DNA of 64,000 bases from Engraulis encrasicolus (GCF_034702125.1 NC_085867.1:39909983-39973982), one strand, 5' to 3'; counted from the stretch's first letter, positions 1 to 26,634 are shown. The notes: generated from the letters alone by a model not told the origin. Numbers and translations: made by a program.

Positions 1-831
1 TTTGCCTCGTTTTTGTGGAGTTAGAAACTGGAATGTCAAAATTCGCCCTATCCCATAAGGATGAGGAATCTTTTTTTAAATTCCTGCATCCGGATAATGA
101 TCTGTATCATCACCAATATTTAATCACTTGTTCCTTTTGTCATTTCCAACAACTACCCAAAATTTCATCCAAATCCGAGCAAAGCTTATCCTGCTGACAG
201 ACAAACAGACAAACCAACGCAACAATAAACACAACCTCCTTGGTGGAGGTAATAACGCCTTTAACTGTGGATCCCAAATCAAATAGTCACCCTGAGACAA
301 CACACCTGTTTGAGCACCCCTCAGATGGTGCGCAGATTCTCAGTGTGTAGTACTCTATGGGCGTTTGCATACTTTGCCTGCTGATCTAAAGTCAGCTAGA
401 ACGGCTTCAATTTCAGTGCAGCGAGCAACCAGAAAACCACAGCGACAGAGGAAAATGTAGCCATCCAAAACCAAACGCCATCCCAAATATTCTAAGTGTA
501 GGTCTGAGACAGCCAGCATTGAAACCAGAAGATGCTATTTCTACCCCTTAGCAGAGCTGAACCCAAAGGAGTCGCCTTGCAAATGAACACTATACACTGA
601 GTGTTTTTGTTTGTCTTTTTCACCCATAGTCTAATCTTAAATCTCAATCATTTTGCCTTCCACTTTCTCAGGCGCCCCTTGCTTTAACTAAACACAGGGG
701 ACATGTATAGATTTCAATCAGTCTTCAAGTATGTGTGTGTGAGTGAGAGAGAGAGGGTGAGATTGTGAAGGTGAGAATGTGTGTGTGTGTGTGTCAGTAA
801 AAGTGAGGGTGAGAATGAGAGAGAAATATAC

Positions 832-950
832 TGTATGCACAAGAGACGAGCACCAACCAAGAAGGTCAGAGGATTTCTTTTCTCCCAGAGCACTCTTCTT
901 TTTGCCTGGAGACTTCTCTGCAGTTTCACAAGATGGACTGGTACCTGAAC
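832..950 (-). CDS. probable next KANK exon, 3' boundary uncertain
   Basis: The acceptor tatttatcag precedes base 950, and the frame continues from the split glycine codon of the 1243-4200 exon. It encodes a Ser/Lys-rich stretch (GSGTSPSCETAEKSPGKKK). GT dinucleotides that could serve as donor follow bases 858, 854 and 832, so the end is uncertain. No domain is recognised, which fits the family's variable linker. Confidence 0.5.
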
Positions 951-3900
951 CTGATAAATAACAAAAATACTTCAAAAGGACAGAAACTTCATCCGAATAA
1001 CTGCCACATATACTTCAATTAACAACAGCAAAGGGATTTTCTTCAGAATAAGCATCAGAACGCACTGCCTTGGAGTGGCCTTACTTTGTTACAATACAAC
1101 ACAACCAAGAGTCTGGAGTTCTAATTTCTTTAAAAAAAAAATGGTGTCTTCAGGCTGTCTGCTAGCATGTTTACTACTCTTTGTGAATCAGCTTAGCCAT
1201 GTTTATCATTTCACCATGTTCTTGGTGATCATCTTTATTTACCTTTGCGCGGTGACTGTGGTTCGTCTGCGCCCACCTGTCGCACCACAGAGTCCAGGCA
1301 GGAGACGGTGCTGGCCAGTTGGGTGTTAATGGAGGTGAACTGCCACTGCGGATGCTGCTGCTGCTGCTGCCCCACCACCTCTCCCAGGTCGCTGTGGCTC
1401 TCCGTCAGCAGGCTCTGCTGATCCTTCAGCAGCTTCTGCATGCGCTCGATGTAATGATCCAGGCCCGGCTCCAGCACCAGCGTGACGGGTGAGGGTGGCT
1501 TTACGGGGGAGGTCTGGGTGGTCTGGGCGAACACCAGCGTCTGCCAACGTCCAGACGCATCCCGGAGCCTACCATCGCCCACGCTGACCCCGATGCTCCT
1601 GGTCGTGACGGGGTCCGGAAGGCGGGACGGGCCGCACGCGATGTTCCTGGTTCTCAGTCCCACCAGGAAGTTCTCGTGGACGTTGGCGAGCCCCACCCCC
1701 GTGTCTCGTGTGGTGACCTTGGCAGCGGCGGAACTGTGAAGAAGGTGGATCGCGTCGACACCCGACGACGCTGCTGTTGCTGCCGTTCCGACGCTAACCG
1801 AGCGCGTCTTCACTGTGGCTTCCATATCTCTGACTCTACCCTCCCCTATGGCAATGGACCGGGTGAGGTTGGTCACGGTGTTGGTGTGCTTCTCCTTGGT
1901 GGCGTTCAGAGACGTGTTGGTGCTGGACTCTGTGAAGTAAGCCATCGTGGTGCTGGTGGAGCGCGACGTGGTGTCCACCGTGGGGGTGCTGGTACGCTGG
2001 GACATTGTGGCCGGAGTCACCATGATCCCCAGGTCCACTCCTCGCACCGGCTCGGTGAGAGTGCCGCGAGACACGAGGGCCTTCAGTGGGGTCACGGTCA
2101 CATCCACCGTGCAGTCCCCACATCCGATTGTCCGCTGCTCTGCTTTCTGTACCAACCGGCTTAGGGTCACCATTGTCTCATCCGTAAGCACCCCTGCCTC
2201 ACACACACTAACTTCCGTACCCACACCCTGACTGCAGAGCGTGGAAACATAGTCCCCTACACCTTTCTCGCACATCTCCACCTTCTCCTGTACGACCCAG
2301 CGATCCATAGGGGCGTTGTGACCTGCGGCCACGCTACGCACCTGTGGAGTGCAAGACACCCCCACGTCAACCCCCTGCCAACCTTCCCTTCGCCCCGCGT
2401 CTTCTGTGGAGGCATCCCTGGAGCTCGGCTGGACCCCGACCCCCACGGTGCGCGTCTGAGCCCCGGCCTGGGAAGACGCGCTGTGTGTCGTGGGCCGGGC
2501 CGTGGAGCTCTTGTCCGTGGAGCGACCTGCGTTGCGCAGCTCGCTCCTCAGCAGACCAATCTCCTTCTGTAAAGCAGCGTCCTTCAGCTCTGCTTCCAAG
2601 CGCCTCACTTGGTCCTTGAGCATGTGGATGGTGCGTTGCTGGGATACTAGCTCCTCTGGTGATGATGCTGCTGATGATGCTCCGAGCATGGACTCGGAGA
2701 CCCCCGTTACCGTGGACCTAGTCTCCAGTTCCGCCTCCGTGGCCGCGTCTATGGTGGATCTTGCAGAGCTCTGACGGTCGAACTGGCTCGTTATGTCCTT
2801 CAAGGGCAGGTCGTCTCCAACCGCAACCGACCGGTGGCTCCTGGTGTGAGACGACGACTTGTTGTTGGCGCTCGACCCTTGTCGACTCTCTAGCCGCGCG
2901 TCTTTGATTTTCTTCTCCAGGGCCTGCATCTCGGCCGCCAGTTGCCTGAACTCCAGCAGGCCCGTGGTGGCAATGGTCTTCAGGACGTCCGCGTCGTCTC
3001 TGCTGCTGCTGCTGCTGCTGGTGGGGGTGGTGGTGGTGGTGGTCTCCCCCTCCGGCTCCTTCCTGAGGCGAGTGCGCTGCGTCTCCAGCTGCTCGGCCGA
3101 ACCCGTGCTGTGAGCCCTCTTCCGAAACGCTGATGACGAGGAGGACGCCGCGCCGTCGTCGGTGTCCTCCTCGCCCTTCAGCCGCCTGACCTGGGAGACC
3201 AGCTGCCTCTTCTCCTCCTGCAGGACGGAGATCTTCACCTGCAACACAGGTATGGCCTTCACCTGCTCCTCCAGGTCCTTCAGCCTCTGCAGGGCCACCA
3301 TCATCTGATCGCGCACCATCTGCAGGTGGACGGAGCTCGTGCCCGTGACCGGGGTGGCCATGCCCGAGCTCAGTGGACTGTGCCTCAGCGACCCCCCACC
3401 ACCAACACCTGTCACCCCCATGGAGGCCATAGGCCCAGGTTGCTCAGCGATGCTGAGCTTGGCACTGCCAGTTTGCAGGCTCTGGTTGAGAGCCTTCCAG
3501 CTGGTGTAGGGTGACAAGGAACCACTGGATCCGACGCCTCCGAAGCTGGCGAGCCTACGCCTAGGATGGGGCTCTGGAGCGGTGGCGGCGGCGGTGGCGA
3601 TGGATGTGGATGATGAGGCCAGCAGGGCCGCCTTCTCCTGCTCCAGGCGCCTTCGCGTCTCCAGCAAGGTGCGCTCCACATGGGGGTTGGATCTCGGGAG
3701 GGCAGGGGAGCGGTTGGCCGGAGGCGGCTTACCCTCCAGAGTCCTCTGAGAGGCGACTGGGGCGACCACAGGCGGCGTCTGAGAGGCCTCGTTGACATCC
3801 CTGCCCCCCGGGGCGAGGGAGGGGGAGGAGTGGGAAGGGGGCAGCGGGGGCCTCCTGTGGCTCATAGAGGACGAAGACGAGGACGAGGAGGAGAATGAGG

Positions 3901-5319
3901 CTCGGCGGACTTCATCGCTGCTGCTGACGGAGGAGAGAGACTCTGAGGAGGTCCACTGGGTGGGGCCTGCTAGTCTGCCCTGAGGTTCCGGCGCGTGATT
4001 GGACAGCCCGCCCTGAGGTTCTAGCACGTGGTGATTGGCTGCCCGCAGGCACCTCTGAAGGCTGAGACGCCGAATATTGTCAGCGTTTTCAATACTGTCC
4101 ACGTACTGCAGAAAGTCAAGGTCAATCTGGTGACCATATGGGGTGTCCAGAGAATATGCAACGCTACTGTGCTTACTGCCAACAGTGGACTCGGGGTTAC
4201 CTATATGGGAACATACACACAAACACACATATAAATTAGTAAAGTTTTCAAATTTATAATTTGTTAAATAGATGACATTAGCAGAGGCATCATAGGACAG
4301 ATGGAGTATTAATGAAAGATGTCTAATGATCCTGTGCAAATATAGCAAAATTGAGCACATAATCCATATGTGTGGGAATAATAAAAACACCTAACACAAA
4401 CTCGGAACAAAACAAAACAAAGGGAAGCGATAGAAATACTGTTTATTGACTCTAATTTAAAATACCTTCAGCTTGTATAGAGTGTAAGATTTCACAAACC
4501 CCTCTACGCGATTCAGAGGTTTTGCATCATCATTAAAATATCCCACATAATCATAGTCCAAAGTCCAACAAATAAACCATGCCTAGCATGGCAGACCTAG
4601 ATTTATTTATAAAAATGCGTTCCATAAATGCAATACATTTTCTGTCTGCTCAATCTGTCAAAGCCTCAAAAGTAAACATTTAGGATGCTGATCACAGCAA
4701 AGAAGTTTGTTAACTTTTTTGAAAGTTATTTACCTCAGCGATTCGGTACCTCAGCAAAGTATGACCCACAGAAGCATAGTTCAGTTGCATTCGCATCCCA
4801 AACTTTTCCACCCTCTCCTGCTATTTTCACTTAAGTTATTTCCTCTGCTCTACAGACTCACAGGACTAGACTCTTCAAAAACAAGGCAGAAAAAAAGTCA
4901 CCAACATTTATCCCAGCCTCAAAGTAGACAACGATTGGCTGAGTGTGCCCTCCAATCCTTGCATACTTCCCACTCGTCAAAAAGACATCCCCTTTAAAGA
5001 CTACCTTCTGACAGATACTGTATATGATCCTACCAGTAATATACACTGATGTTGAATTCTGATGGTTTAATGCACAGTGTGGTTGACAGGATCTTTTCTT
5101 TAAGGAAGAGGGTCAGTCAGTCTTTGAACATTCAACAAACAAAAAATGTTTTACGACACTGTGAGGTCCTAAAATTACCCACTATATGGGGTACTTCATA
5201 AAAAGCTGTACAAACTTCCATGTACATATATTTTCATGAAGTCTATGTTGAGGATGAAAAAAATATAAACACACTGACCCACCTGAGGCATTGGCGTAGT
5301 AATATGTGCTGTGGGCCAT
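832..5319 (-). CDS. KANK-family KN-motif/ankyrin-repeat protein, N-terminal part
   Basis: Family role: cortical adaptor that binds talin through the KN motif and influences actin and microtubule capture at adhesions. Model: exon 5283-5319 (start codon at 5319, 12 codons plus one base), large exon 1243-4200 (2,958 nt) and a probable exon from 950 leftward. The split glycine codon at 5283/4200 and the phase at 1243/950 both match. The KN motif is near residues 31-68 (TPYGHQIDLDFLQYVDSI). The main coiled coil is about 300-357, with further heptad stretches near 422-450, 527-569 and 925-940. The centre is Ser/Thr-rich with recurring TRSxxVG-type motifs. The ankyrin repeats of the family are not in the window and should lie left of base 1. 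The start MAHS and the DHYIERMQKLL block suggest KANK1 or KANK2, but I do not assign a paralogue. Confidence 0.87.
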
Positions 5320-5371
5320 GTTTGGGGTGACGAGGGCAATCCTCCACAGCTCATGTCATCTTCACCCCAAC
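5320..5371 (-). other. KANK 5' UTR part of the start-codon exon
   Basis: Bases 5283-5371 form an exon with acceptor tttcttag at 5372 and donor CAG|GTGGGT after 5283. The first in-frame ATG, at 5319, opens the reading frame, so 5320-5371 is untranslated. At least one further upstream non-coding exon is implied but not located. Confidence 0.65.
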
Positions 5372-5431
5372 CTAAGAAATAAACAAAGAGAGGAAAGGCT
5401 GTTAGGTCTGACGTGACAACCAAGACAAGGT

Positions 5432-5733
5432 GTGCATTCCAATATGCAACCTTGCATCCTCCACTTGTGCTTGTGGCCTCGAACCAGGAAGTAATATGTC
5501 ATGATGACATCACTGACACCAGCGTTATATTTCAATATCTCGCAAAAGCTCAATTGTAAAGTCATTTTCTTATTTGCAAACTGAATGGTGAATGAAGAAT
5601 AGTCCCCCAAAAATTGCTTTGGCTAGGCTGACAGCTGGGAAACTTATTTGTTTTCTCCACAGAGGAGGGGCCAGGAGGCGGGCCGATGCCACAAGCTCAA
5701 GTGGAGGACGCAAGGTTGCACATTGGAACGCAC
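5432..5733. mobile_element. MITE-like element with about 45-bp terminal inverted repeats
   Basis: The left end GTGCATTCCAATATGCAACC matches the reverse complement of the right end (GTGCGTTCCAATGTGCAACC) with few differences, and the match continues for about 45 bp. There is no coding capacity. Related sequence recurs near 27905-28340 and 36575-36665. The target duplication is not clear. Confidence 0.6.
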
Positions 5734-8700
5734 CCAAGGTGCCACCCAAGCCAAGCCTGCTTGATGCCAAGTCCCCCCCGCCAGCACTGTCTAACAGTAC
5801 ATACACAGTATAGGTCTGCTTCCAGCTTAGCAAAGTAAAAACCCTGTGCCATGTTTGATGATTCAAGCATTTTCTTAACCACCTGATTCTATTGTGCGTG
5901 CAAAATCAAACAGGTAAAAAGTCAGAGGGAGGAAAAACAGGGCACTGAGGCGGGACTTGCTGTCTGGAGCCAGGATTAACATCGCTGGGCACATAAAGTA
6001 CAGTACAGATTTAAATTACACTTGGAACAATTGCATTGGCCCATACAGACCCGCCCCATTCATACCTGACCCAAGCATTCAATCCTAGAAGGCTCACACA
6101 TTTAAAGCGATATTAAAATCCATATTAGCAAAAACAAAACCATGGTTAAAAATACTTTTGACACGGACAACCCCCAAAAGGCATGAATGAACACCATGAA
6201 TGTGGTCTCGGCTGAGAGCCAGGCTATGCTGTATGAACGCTGCCCTGTGTTTCAAAGCCATCACTAAACTCTGGGTAAGCTTACATTGACACTCGTTCCC
6301 CATTTACACCTCTGTTATTGTTTGTCTAATGCTATGGAAGGAGGGGATGCACAACAGCAGCAGCAGCAGCAGTGTCAGTGCGGTGCATGTCTTGGGACGC
6401 GCTGTCCTGACGCTGTAGCCGTAGCGTAGAGCAGAGCCTCAAGGGAACATGCTGCTGATGACTCAAAGGATATTTGAACCCCACTGTTCTGTGCTGCTCG
6501 GCTCTAGCTATTGCAGCAGCAGAGCTGAAAAGCCCTGGCAGCAGAGCCCAGCAGAGCAGGCTGGAAGGATGGGATAGGGGAGAAAGTGGGACAGTGAGTG
6601 CATGTGGAAAAACTTGCAGGATGGCAATAAGTTGCTGGATGACGTCATTGAAAACCCCATCATTTTAGCTTGTTATTAAGATGACAAGCGAGGGAGCAAC
6701 TTTAAAATGGAGAGCAAATATAAAAACGTTATACTTAAAGATACACAGAGCCATTCAGCAGTGGTTATATCCATTTGGGGGCCATAGGCCAAATATAGAC
6801 TTATAGAATTATCTTTTTTTTCTGGTATTTACCATGATGGTGGGACTGCCTTTTACGTCCCCCTACAGAGGGCAGATTTGGTGGGGCCCTAGGCGATTGA
6901 CTAGCCTGCCTGAGTATAACCGGCTCTGGACCCATTCTACATACCACCTCTCTGGTTGGACAAAGTACCAAAAAAAAAAAAAAAAAAACATTGGGGAAAA
7001 AAAATACAGGGCCTTGGTCGGCTCTCTCTTGACTGGCCGCGAAGTGGCACTATTTGTGGAATTTCATTTATTCCAGCACATGGGTCAACTTTGCTGGGCA
7101 AAACACAAATACACTGTGACCACAAACCAAAGCCATTTCAATTTCCCCCTTCTGTCCCTCTCCTCCTGGTCTACTAAATTAAATGCAATGTCCAAGCTGA
7201 AGGAATGAGACGTCTTTGAGTGTGTTGTGTATAGAAGGCTAAAGTAATGTAGGGGATACAAAAGCAACCTTGTGGGGGAAAAACAACTCAGGAAGCAGGA
7301 CTCTCGCCATCTGCAGTATACACACTCAAAATGAATCCAAGCGCCCCATACAAGAACAAAATGACGCAGAACAACAACCAGACACATGGTTTATCATGGC
7401 CATAACAACCCAATTGGTTGTTCAATTTCCAGGCCGAATACCAACATCTGATCTCTCTCATATCAGACTTAGCAGTAAGATTCTGGAAGAGTGACAGCTC
7501 TTGTCCATTCTGTTATTTTGCTCCCTTTCTTAATTCCTTCCCGAAACACGCTCAGCCACTCCAAGCACATCACTGAAAAGGTCGGCACAGAAAGCCTGTA
7601 ACCAAGGTGAGCCCTCATTTTCCCCAAAGAGTGACAACAGAAACCTAACAGAGACTTTCTGTGAGGGGCTTTGTCCAGGCAGAGAAAGAAAATCGACTAA
7701 ATGGAGAGCAAGGTGGATGACGTGCATTGACTGTAGGCCTACATCTATTACTATCACAACCTGGACAGAAATCCAGTCAGCCTTCAACACTTCACATTTT
7801 TGATTGCCTACTGTACATCATGTCAGGCATAGCTCTTGTGTGGATATAAAAAACAACAAAAGAAACAAACAAAACAATTACAAACTCTGTAAGCAAACAA
7901 AGGTAACTTTACCTGCAGTTATGAACTTACTTTTAAGTTCTTTAGGGCATAAAGACTCAATTTTTTGGCCCCCCATTGACAATCTTATCCACAAAAAAAA
8001 CTCAGCTCTGCAGGCCTAGTGTCCTTGAGATGAGAGGTAGGCCTAAAGAAATTTAGATTTTGATGGTCTTAAAGGGTGCACTTACCTTACAGTATTTTAC
8101 ATGCCTTTACTTGGTGATTCAGACTACTGGCCATTTTCCCAAGGAGCTCACTGAAACAAAACCTTTTTGTTCGTGTTGTTCACCTAGTCAGTGGAAAACA
8201 ACATTTTCCAAGTGTCTTAACTGAAATCCACAAAATCCTGCATTCTAAACAGCCATGGAATGCCTCATGTGCTTTGATCAATTAACTAATCTCCCCAGCC
8301 CCCATGGTGCAAGTCGTGCGACCTGGTCCAGTGTGTTGTTGCTGTAGCCTGTGTGGATTACACGCGTGGGGCCTGCCTGGCACCATAAATACAGCTTATT
8401 CAAAGTCATGTAAAGCACGTCATTAAGTCAAAACTGCCCGTGAAGTAAGTAAATGCACCTTTCACCAACACCTTAACACGTACCTACTTAATGTTAATTT
8501 ATGAATGATTAGCACACTGAACACCATGCTTGACAAACCACACAGGGTATGTTCACCGTTTAATCAAAACAGGATGAGATCATTGTTAAAATTCATGAAT
8601 CAATTGTACCAAACTGGCTTGTTATGAGTAAAACCGTGTATACGAAGCTTAATTGTGGGCAATTGAGAGGAGCTTGCATCCTGTCCCGTGCAGGTGCAGT

Positions 8701-9269
8701 GGGGAACTCGCTGCGGCATTTATTTGTAGCCCTTTGTCAGTAGCCATCGACCACCACGAGCAAACTCGTATGAACTCATGTTATCTACTAAAATAATTAG
8801 GCGTAAGAATATAGAAGCTACACATTTGTTACCTGATGTATTCCAATTAGTGTCCCTTCAGAATGGATCACGCATCTGCCCTGGGCACAGGCATCAACAC
8901 AACAATTCTGAAGCTCCCAGCTGACGAAGTTATCCGAGCAAGGCATGCTCAAAGGCGCACCACCAAGGTGCTCTGCGTAATGACGCAGCGTCAGGTACGC
9001 GTGTGGTCCACTCTGAAACATTCATGACCGTGCAGTTCACACTTCTATGCCCAGTGAAACAAAACTGACTTGTGCACAGCCTACTGAAGTTGTACTGGTG
9101 ATAATTTAGGTTCGTGTCAATAGAACTCCCCACAGATCTGAAGGTCTAAGTAGGCTTAATAAGGCCTTAGTCTTGGGATTTACTAAGAAAACGCATGCCA
9201 TACTGCATAGTTTGTCTAAGAAATGCAAGACTCACTACGACAAAACACATGCTGGTAATGGCCAAACAT
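5734..9269. other. intergenic DNA between KANK 5' end and mob1b 3' end
   Basis: No supported exon seen. It contains a short CAG run near 6355-6373, an A-run at 6970-6987 and AT-rich unique sequence. It may hold upstream KANK 5' UTR exons and promoter, which I cannot place by reading alone. Confidence 0.5.
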
Positions 9270-10787
9270 TTTATTAGGCATATTTACAGCATCATTTGTT
9301 TACCAAAGTGTTCCGTACATTTGAAATGCTATCAGTAGCTGCATTCCACAGCTTTTAAACATTATTTACAACCTGCTTGAAAACATACACCTATGACACA
9401 CTCCAGGGAAAATATATACTCTATGTCAGAGGCAAAATTAGGGTTCATACAAAGTTAACACCTAGCCTGGCATGCTTAACAACTGTTGGCACCGTCAGTA
9501 ACACAGCCATGGTCACAGTACCCCGCTGCTCCAGTTCATCACATTCATGGAATGCTTCTTTCCAAAATGGTGTATGTTGACAAAATACTGAATTCATATT
9601 GAATTCATAGAGGAACAAGTTCTATGGTCAAAAACCAAACCAGGAGGTTTCAACACAACACAAATAAAGAGGTGCCACTAAATCAGTTTTGAAACCTTTA
9701 AATGAAAGTTAGTGTGGTATTGTAATCTATTTCTATAGCAGAAACAAAACACAAATGGTTTGATGCAAAAAGGCTTAATTTTCGGAATCACACACCAGCT
9801 CAACCAGTTTCTTCAGTTGAGTCTTTCACATACTGTATGCTTTGCTGAATGCTTCAGCAAGGGGGAAATTCATGTTTAAGCCTAAACCAGAACTGTGTTG
9901 TCATACACCTGACGATCACGCATATTATTCATACAACTCAGTTATCGGTACTCTAAAATAGTGTTCTTATAATTTTAAGTGACCAGCACTCTTACTGTGG
10001 ATCACCTGTTCATAGCTCTGCAGTATACTCAATGCACCTCTTCATGCAAATATGAAATACCAACATCCTTTTCAAATGAAAGCCTGTTCAGATTAATGTA
10101 ATCGTACAATGAATGACACTGTAGCTGGATGATAAAACATATCCATGACACATTCTGTGCAACCTCACCGAACGGGGAAAAAAGAAAGATAATTTTCTTA
10201 TGATTGCATAGGAAACAAGGATATCTTCATCAATTCATCTTTATCCATCCTACTGTCTGGATCACTACATAATTTCAACTTGGCACACCCCAACAGTTAA
10301 AAAAAAACAAAACAAAAAAAAACACTCAAGAGCTGCCAGATAGAGAAGTAGTGAAGTTATTCAACCACTAGGTGGCAGCAATGTAGTACCTTTTCATTAG
10401 AAGACCTACCCAAACTGAAGGGAGACGCCATCTCTATTCCCCATTTGCCTAATCAAGACCCATTGGCCTAATGTCCATTTGACCATATAACTAGACCTGA
10501 ACAAGAAGAGGTGCCTGTATAAGACGTCTCTATAGTTAGCCTGGGTCCCCACTTTTTCTGTTCTTAACAGGATCTTCTGGGCAGGATTATTTCTATGATA
10601 TAGTGACAATACTACTCTCCTCCATTGGTTAAGAAATTATTTTAGCAATGGTGTGCGACTGAGATTTGTAGGTAGTCAAGGCAAGACGGACATCTGTACA
10701 GAGTTAAGGAGAACAGCAGGGAACAGAGGAGAAGTTAGTCGTGTACTGGGGTCACTCTTCTCTCCCCCCCCCGTTCCACCTCTCCGT
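9270..10787 (-). other. mob1b: likely mob1b 3' UTR
   Basis: Sequence downstream of the mob1b stop codon. A minus-strand AATAAA occupies 9270-9275 and is a plausible polyadenylation signal, which would give a UTR of about 1.5 kb. The extent is inferred; no transcript data are available here. Confidence 0.45.
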
Positions 10788-24730
<13,943 letters not shown>

Positions 24731-25023
24731 TTTGCTCAATTTGCTGATGTGCGATGTCTCCGGGGGACCAGCTACTTCTTACCGTCCACAGTACCCGTTT
24801 TTAACGCTGTTGACGGCAAGAAGAAGCTTGACCCAGCCCTTGTAGAAACTGTAGCTCTAACCGGGAGAATCGTGCAGAGCACTTGGTAACCAACTTCGGG
24901 CTTCTCTGGTCAGTCCTCGTCGCCCGGTGTTACGTCATTCATCAACAAGCCCAATCTACTTCCTCCCATTGACATCATCTCCGATTCCGCCTACACGTGC
25001 TGCTGCTGCTGTGCACGGCCACC
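24731..25023. promoter_or_regulatory. divergent promoter between mob1b and TTF1-like gene
   Basis: Only 293 bp separate the two start codons, so the 5' UTRs and promoters of both genes must lie here. No TATA box is obvious. A CREB/ATF-like tacgtca (24931-24937) and an ETS-like acttcctccc (about 24958) are visible. The TTF1-like ATG sits in a strong Kozak context, gccaccATGG. Confidence 0.65.
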
Positions 25024-26634
25024 ATGGAAGCAGAGAATATGGTTCACAAAAAGTCGCAAAAGAAGAAAAAGAACAAGAAACATCCCGCAGTTAAGTTAAC
25101 AGAATATCAGGCATGTGAGGAAATAACCATCCACCAGAAGAAACAAAAGAAAAAGAAGAAAGTGAAAGTTAGGCCTAATGAAAATGATAGCAGGCCAGCT
25201 GAGGTTCATGGTGATGAGCAAGGAAAAAAGATCAAGAGAAAAAGAAAACATGTGCCATCAGTGGGAGGTGAATTCGAGGACAGTTGTCAGGGAAGAGCGG
25301 TGACGAACAAGAGAAAGAAAAGAAGAATCGAGGAGATGCATAAGATGGAGAATGCTGATGGGAACATAGATACAGAGATGACTCTCACACCAACACAAAT
25401 AAATGGTAAGGCAGTCAACCAGACCTCTGTGAAAAGTAAGTCTGAAAAGCTCAAGAAGCGTGCACAGCCTCGCGTGTCATCCGCTACAGATGCACAGCCC
25501 CACCCCAACAAAGCGGTGAGCAAAAAAATTGCGCCCAACATTGACAAAGGCATTCTGCAGGAGATCAAGGAGTATCTACCATCAAAGAAGCTCACTGATT
25601 TGACTGTGCTGCGGGAAGCCATCATGTACGACCTTCCCCGTTTCAGAGAGTTTAAGGAGCAAGGTATCCCTGTACGAACAAGGAGATTTACTGTAGCTGA
25701 GAACAATCGTCTGAAACAGAATGTGAAAGACTTCCTGGCACTCTCAGGGATAGAGAGTGTGACAAAGCTCTTTCTGCCTAAACGTTTCCCAGATGGGAAG
25801 GAAATCATCAAGATGAAAAGGAAGTTGGGATTCATCTCATGCTTATGTGCAGGTATACCGCGCTCCTGGGATAGCATACTCTGCAAAGCCAGGGATCTCC
25901 TCAACCCGGGGAATTACTTGGGAAGGTTCACAGAAAAGGAGAACAGGGATTTGATAAACCTGCATAAACTGTATGGGCGTAAATGGGGGATCATCTCAGA
26001 GCAGATTGGCCGCAGTCACTCAGCACTGAAGAAACGTTTTGGCATGATATGTGAGGGTCATGGGCCATGGACAGAGGAAGAGTCAAGGAGCTTACTGAGG
26101 AGTGTGCGGCAGCACCTGCTGAAGCTGGCAAAACCTGGTGAGGATGGCAGCATTGGATCTGGGGTCGTCAGGAAAGTGGACTTGTACAAGAGGCTCCCCT
26201 GGGCAGCTGTGAGTCAGCAGGTTCGGACTCGTAGTTGGATCCTTTGCAGGGAGAAATGGATGGGCTACCTAAAAATGAAAATGACAACTGGCGTAGTAAT
26301 CACAAGCAGAAAGAGTCTTGAGAGTGAAATCCAGCTGATCAAAGCGATCAATGAAATGAATGTGGAAGATACAGCAGAAATTGTTTGGGACGAACTCACT
26401 CATCTGTTTGGGAACACAACACCACAATATTTACAGATGAGGTTCTACCGGCTGAAAGTGTCCCATGTACCAGGATGGAACAGAATGACTGACTTCGGTG
26501 AGATCATTGACTACTTGTATGAGAAGACGCTTCCAAATCTGCAGGAGAAGTTGAGGAACTGCAAGGAGGATGAGGAGCCTACAGAGGAGCGTGACTCGTA
26601 CAAACTGTCTGAAATCTTCCCCGACCTTCCTTGA
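25024..26634 (+). CDS. ttf1: TTF1-like transcription termination factor, intronless
   Basis: TTF1-type proteins bind rDNA terminator (Sal box) elements, stop RNA polymerase I and remodel rDNA chromatin in the nucleolus. This frame encodes 536 residues from the Kozak ATG at 25024. An upstream in-frame GTG at 24997 is not needed. Residues 1-180 are Lys-rich, as in the family's N-terminus. The conserved core follows (DLPRFREFKEQGIP; FLALSGIES), then SANT/Myb-like repeats at about 301-345 (RFTEKENRDL), 347-385 (GPWTEEESRSLL) and 389 onward (LPWAAVSQQVRTRSW). The C-terminal motif is FGEIIDYLYEKTLPNLQEKL. The mammalian gene is split by introns and encodes a longer protein; this copy is one exon and could be a retrocopy-derived or fish-specific paralogue, so the symbol denotes family. 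Confidence 0.85.
   Translation: MEAENMVHKKSQKKKKNKKHPAVKLTEYQACEEITIHQKKQKKKKKVKVRPNENDSRPAEVHGDEQGKKIKRKRKHVPSVGGEFEDSCQGRAVTNKRKKRRIEEMHKMENADGNIDTEMTLTPTQINGKAVNQTSVKSKSEKLKKRAQPRVSSATDAQPHPNKAVSKKIAPNIDKGILQEIKEYLPSKKLTDLTVLREAIMYDLPRFREFKEQGIPVRTRRFTVAENNRLKQNVKDFLALSGIESVTKLFLPKRFPDGKEIIKMKRKLGFISCLCAGIPRSWDSILCKARDLLNPGNYLGRFTEKENRDLINLHKLYGRKWGIISEQIGRSHSALKKRFGMICEGHGPWTEEESRSLLRSVRQHLLKLAKPGEDGSIGSGVVRKVDLYKRLPWAAVSQQVRTRSWILCREKWMGYLKMKMTTGVVITSRKSLESEIQLIKAINEMNVEDTAEIVWDELTHLFGNTTPQYLQMRFYRLKVSHVPGWNRMTDFGEIIDYLYEKTLPNLQEKLRNCKEDEEPTEERDSYKLSEIFPDLP

Noticed and set aside
1676..2231. Plus-strand open frames opposite the KANK large exon
   Set aside because: They are shadows of a GC-rich coding exon on the other strand, without splice signals, Kozak context or recognisable protein content.
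24997..25023. Upstream in-frame GTG start for the TTF1-like protein
   Set aside because: The ATG at 25024 has a near-perfect Kozak context, and the extra nine residues are a CTG-repeat translation with no family match.
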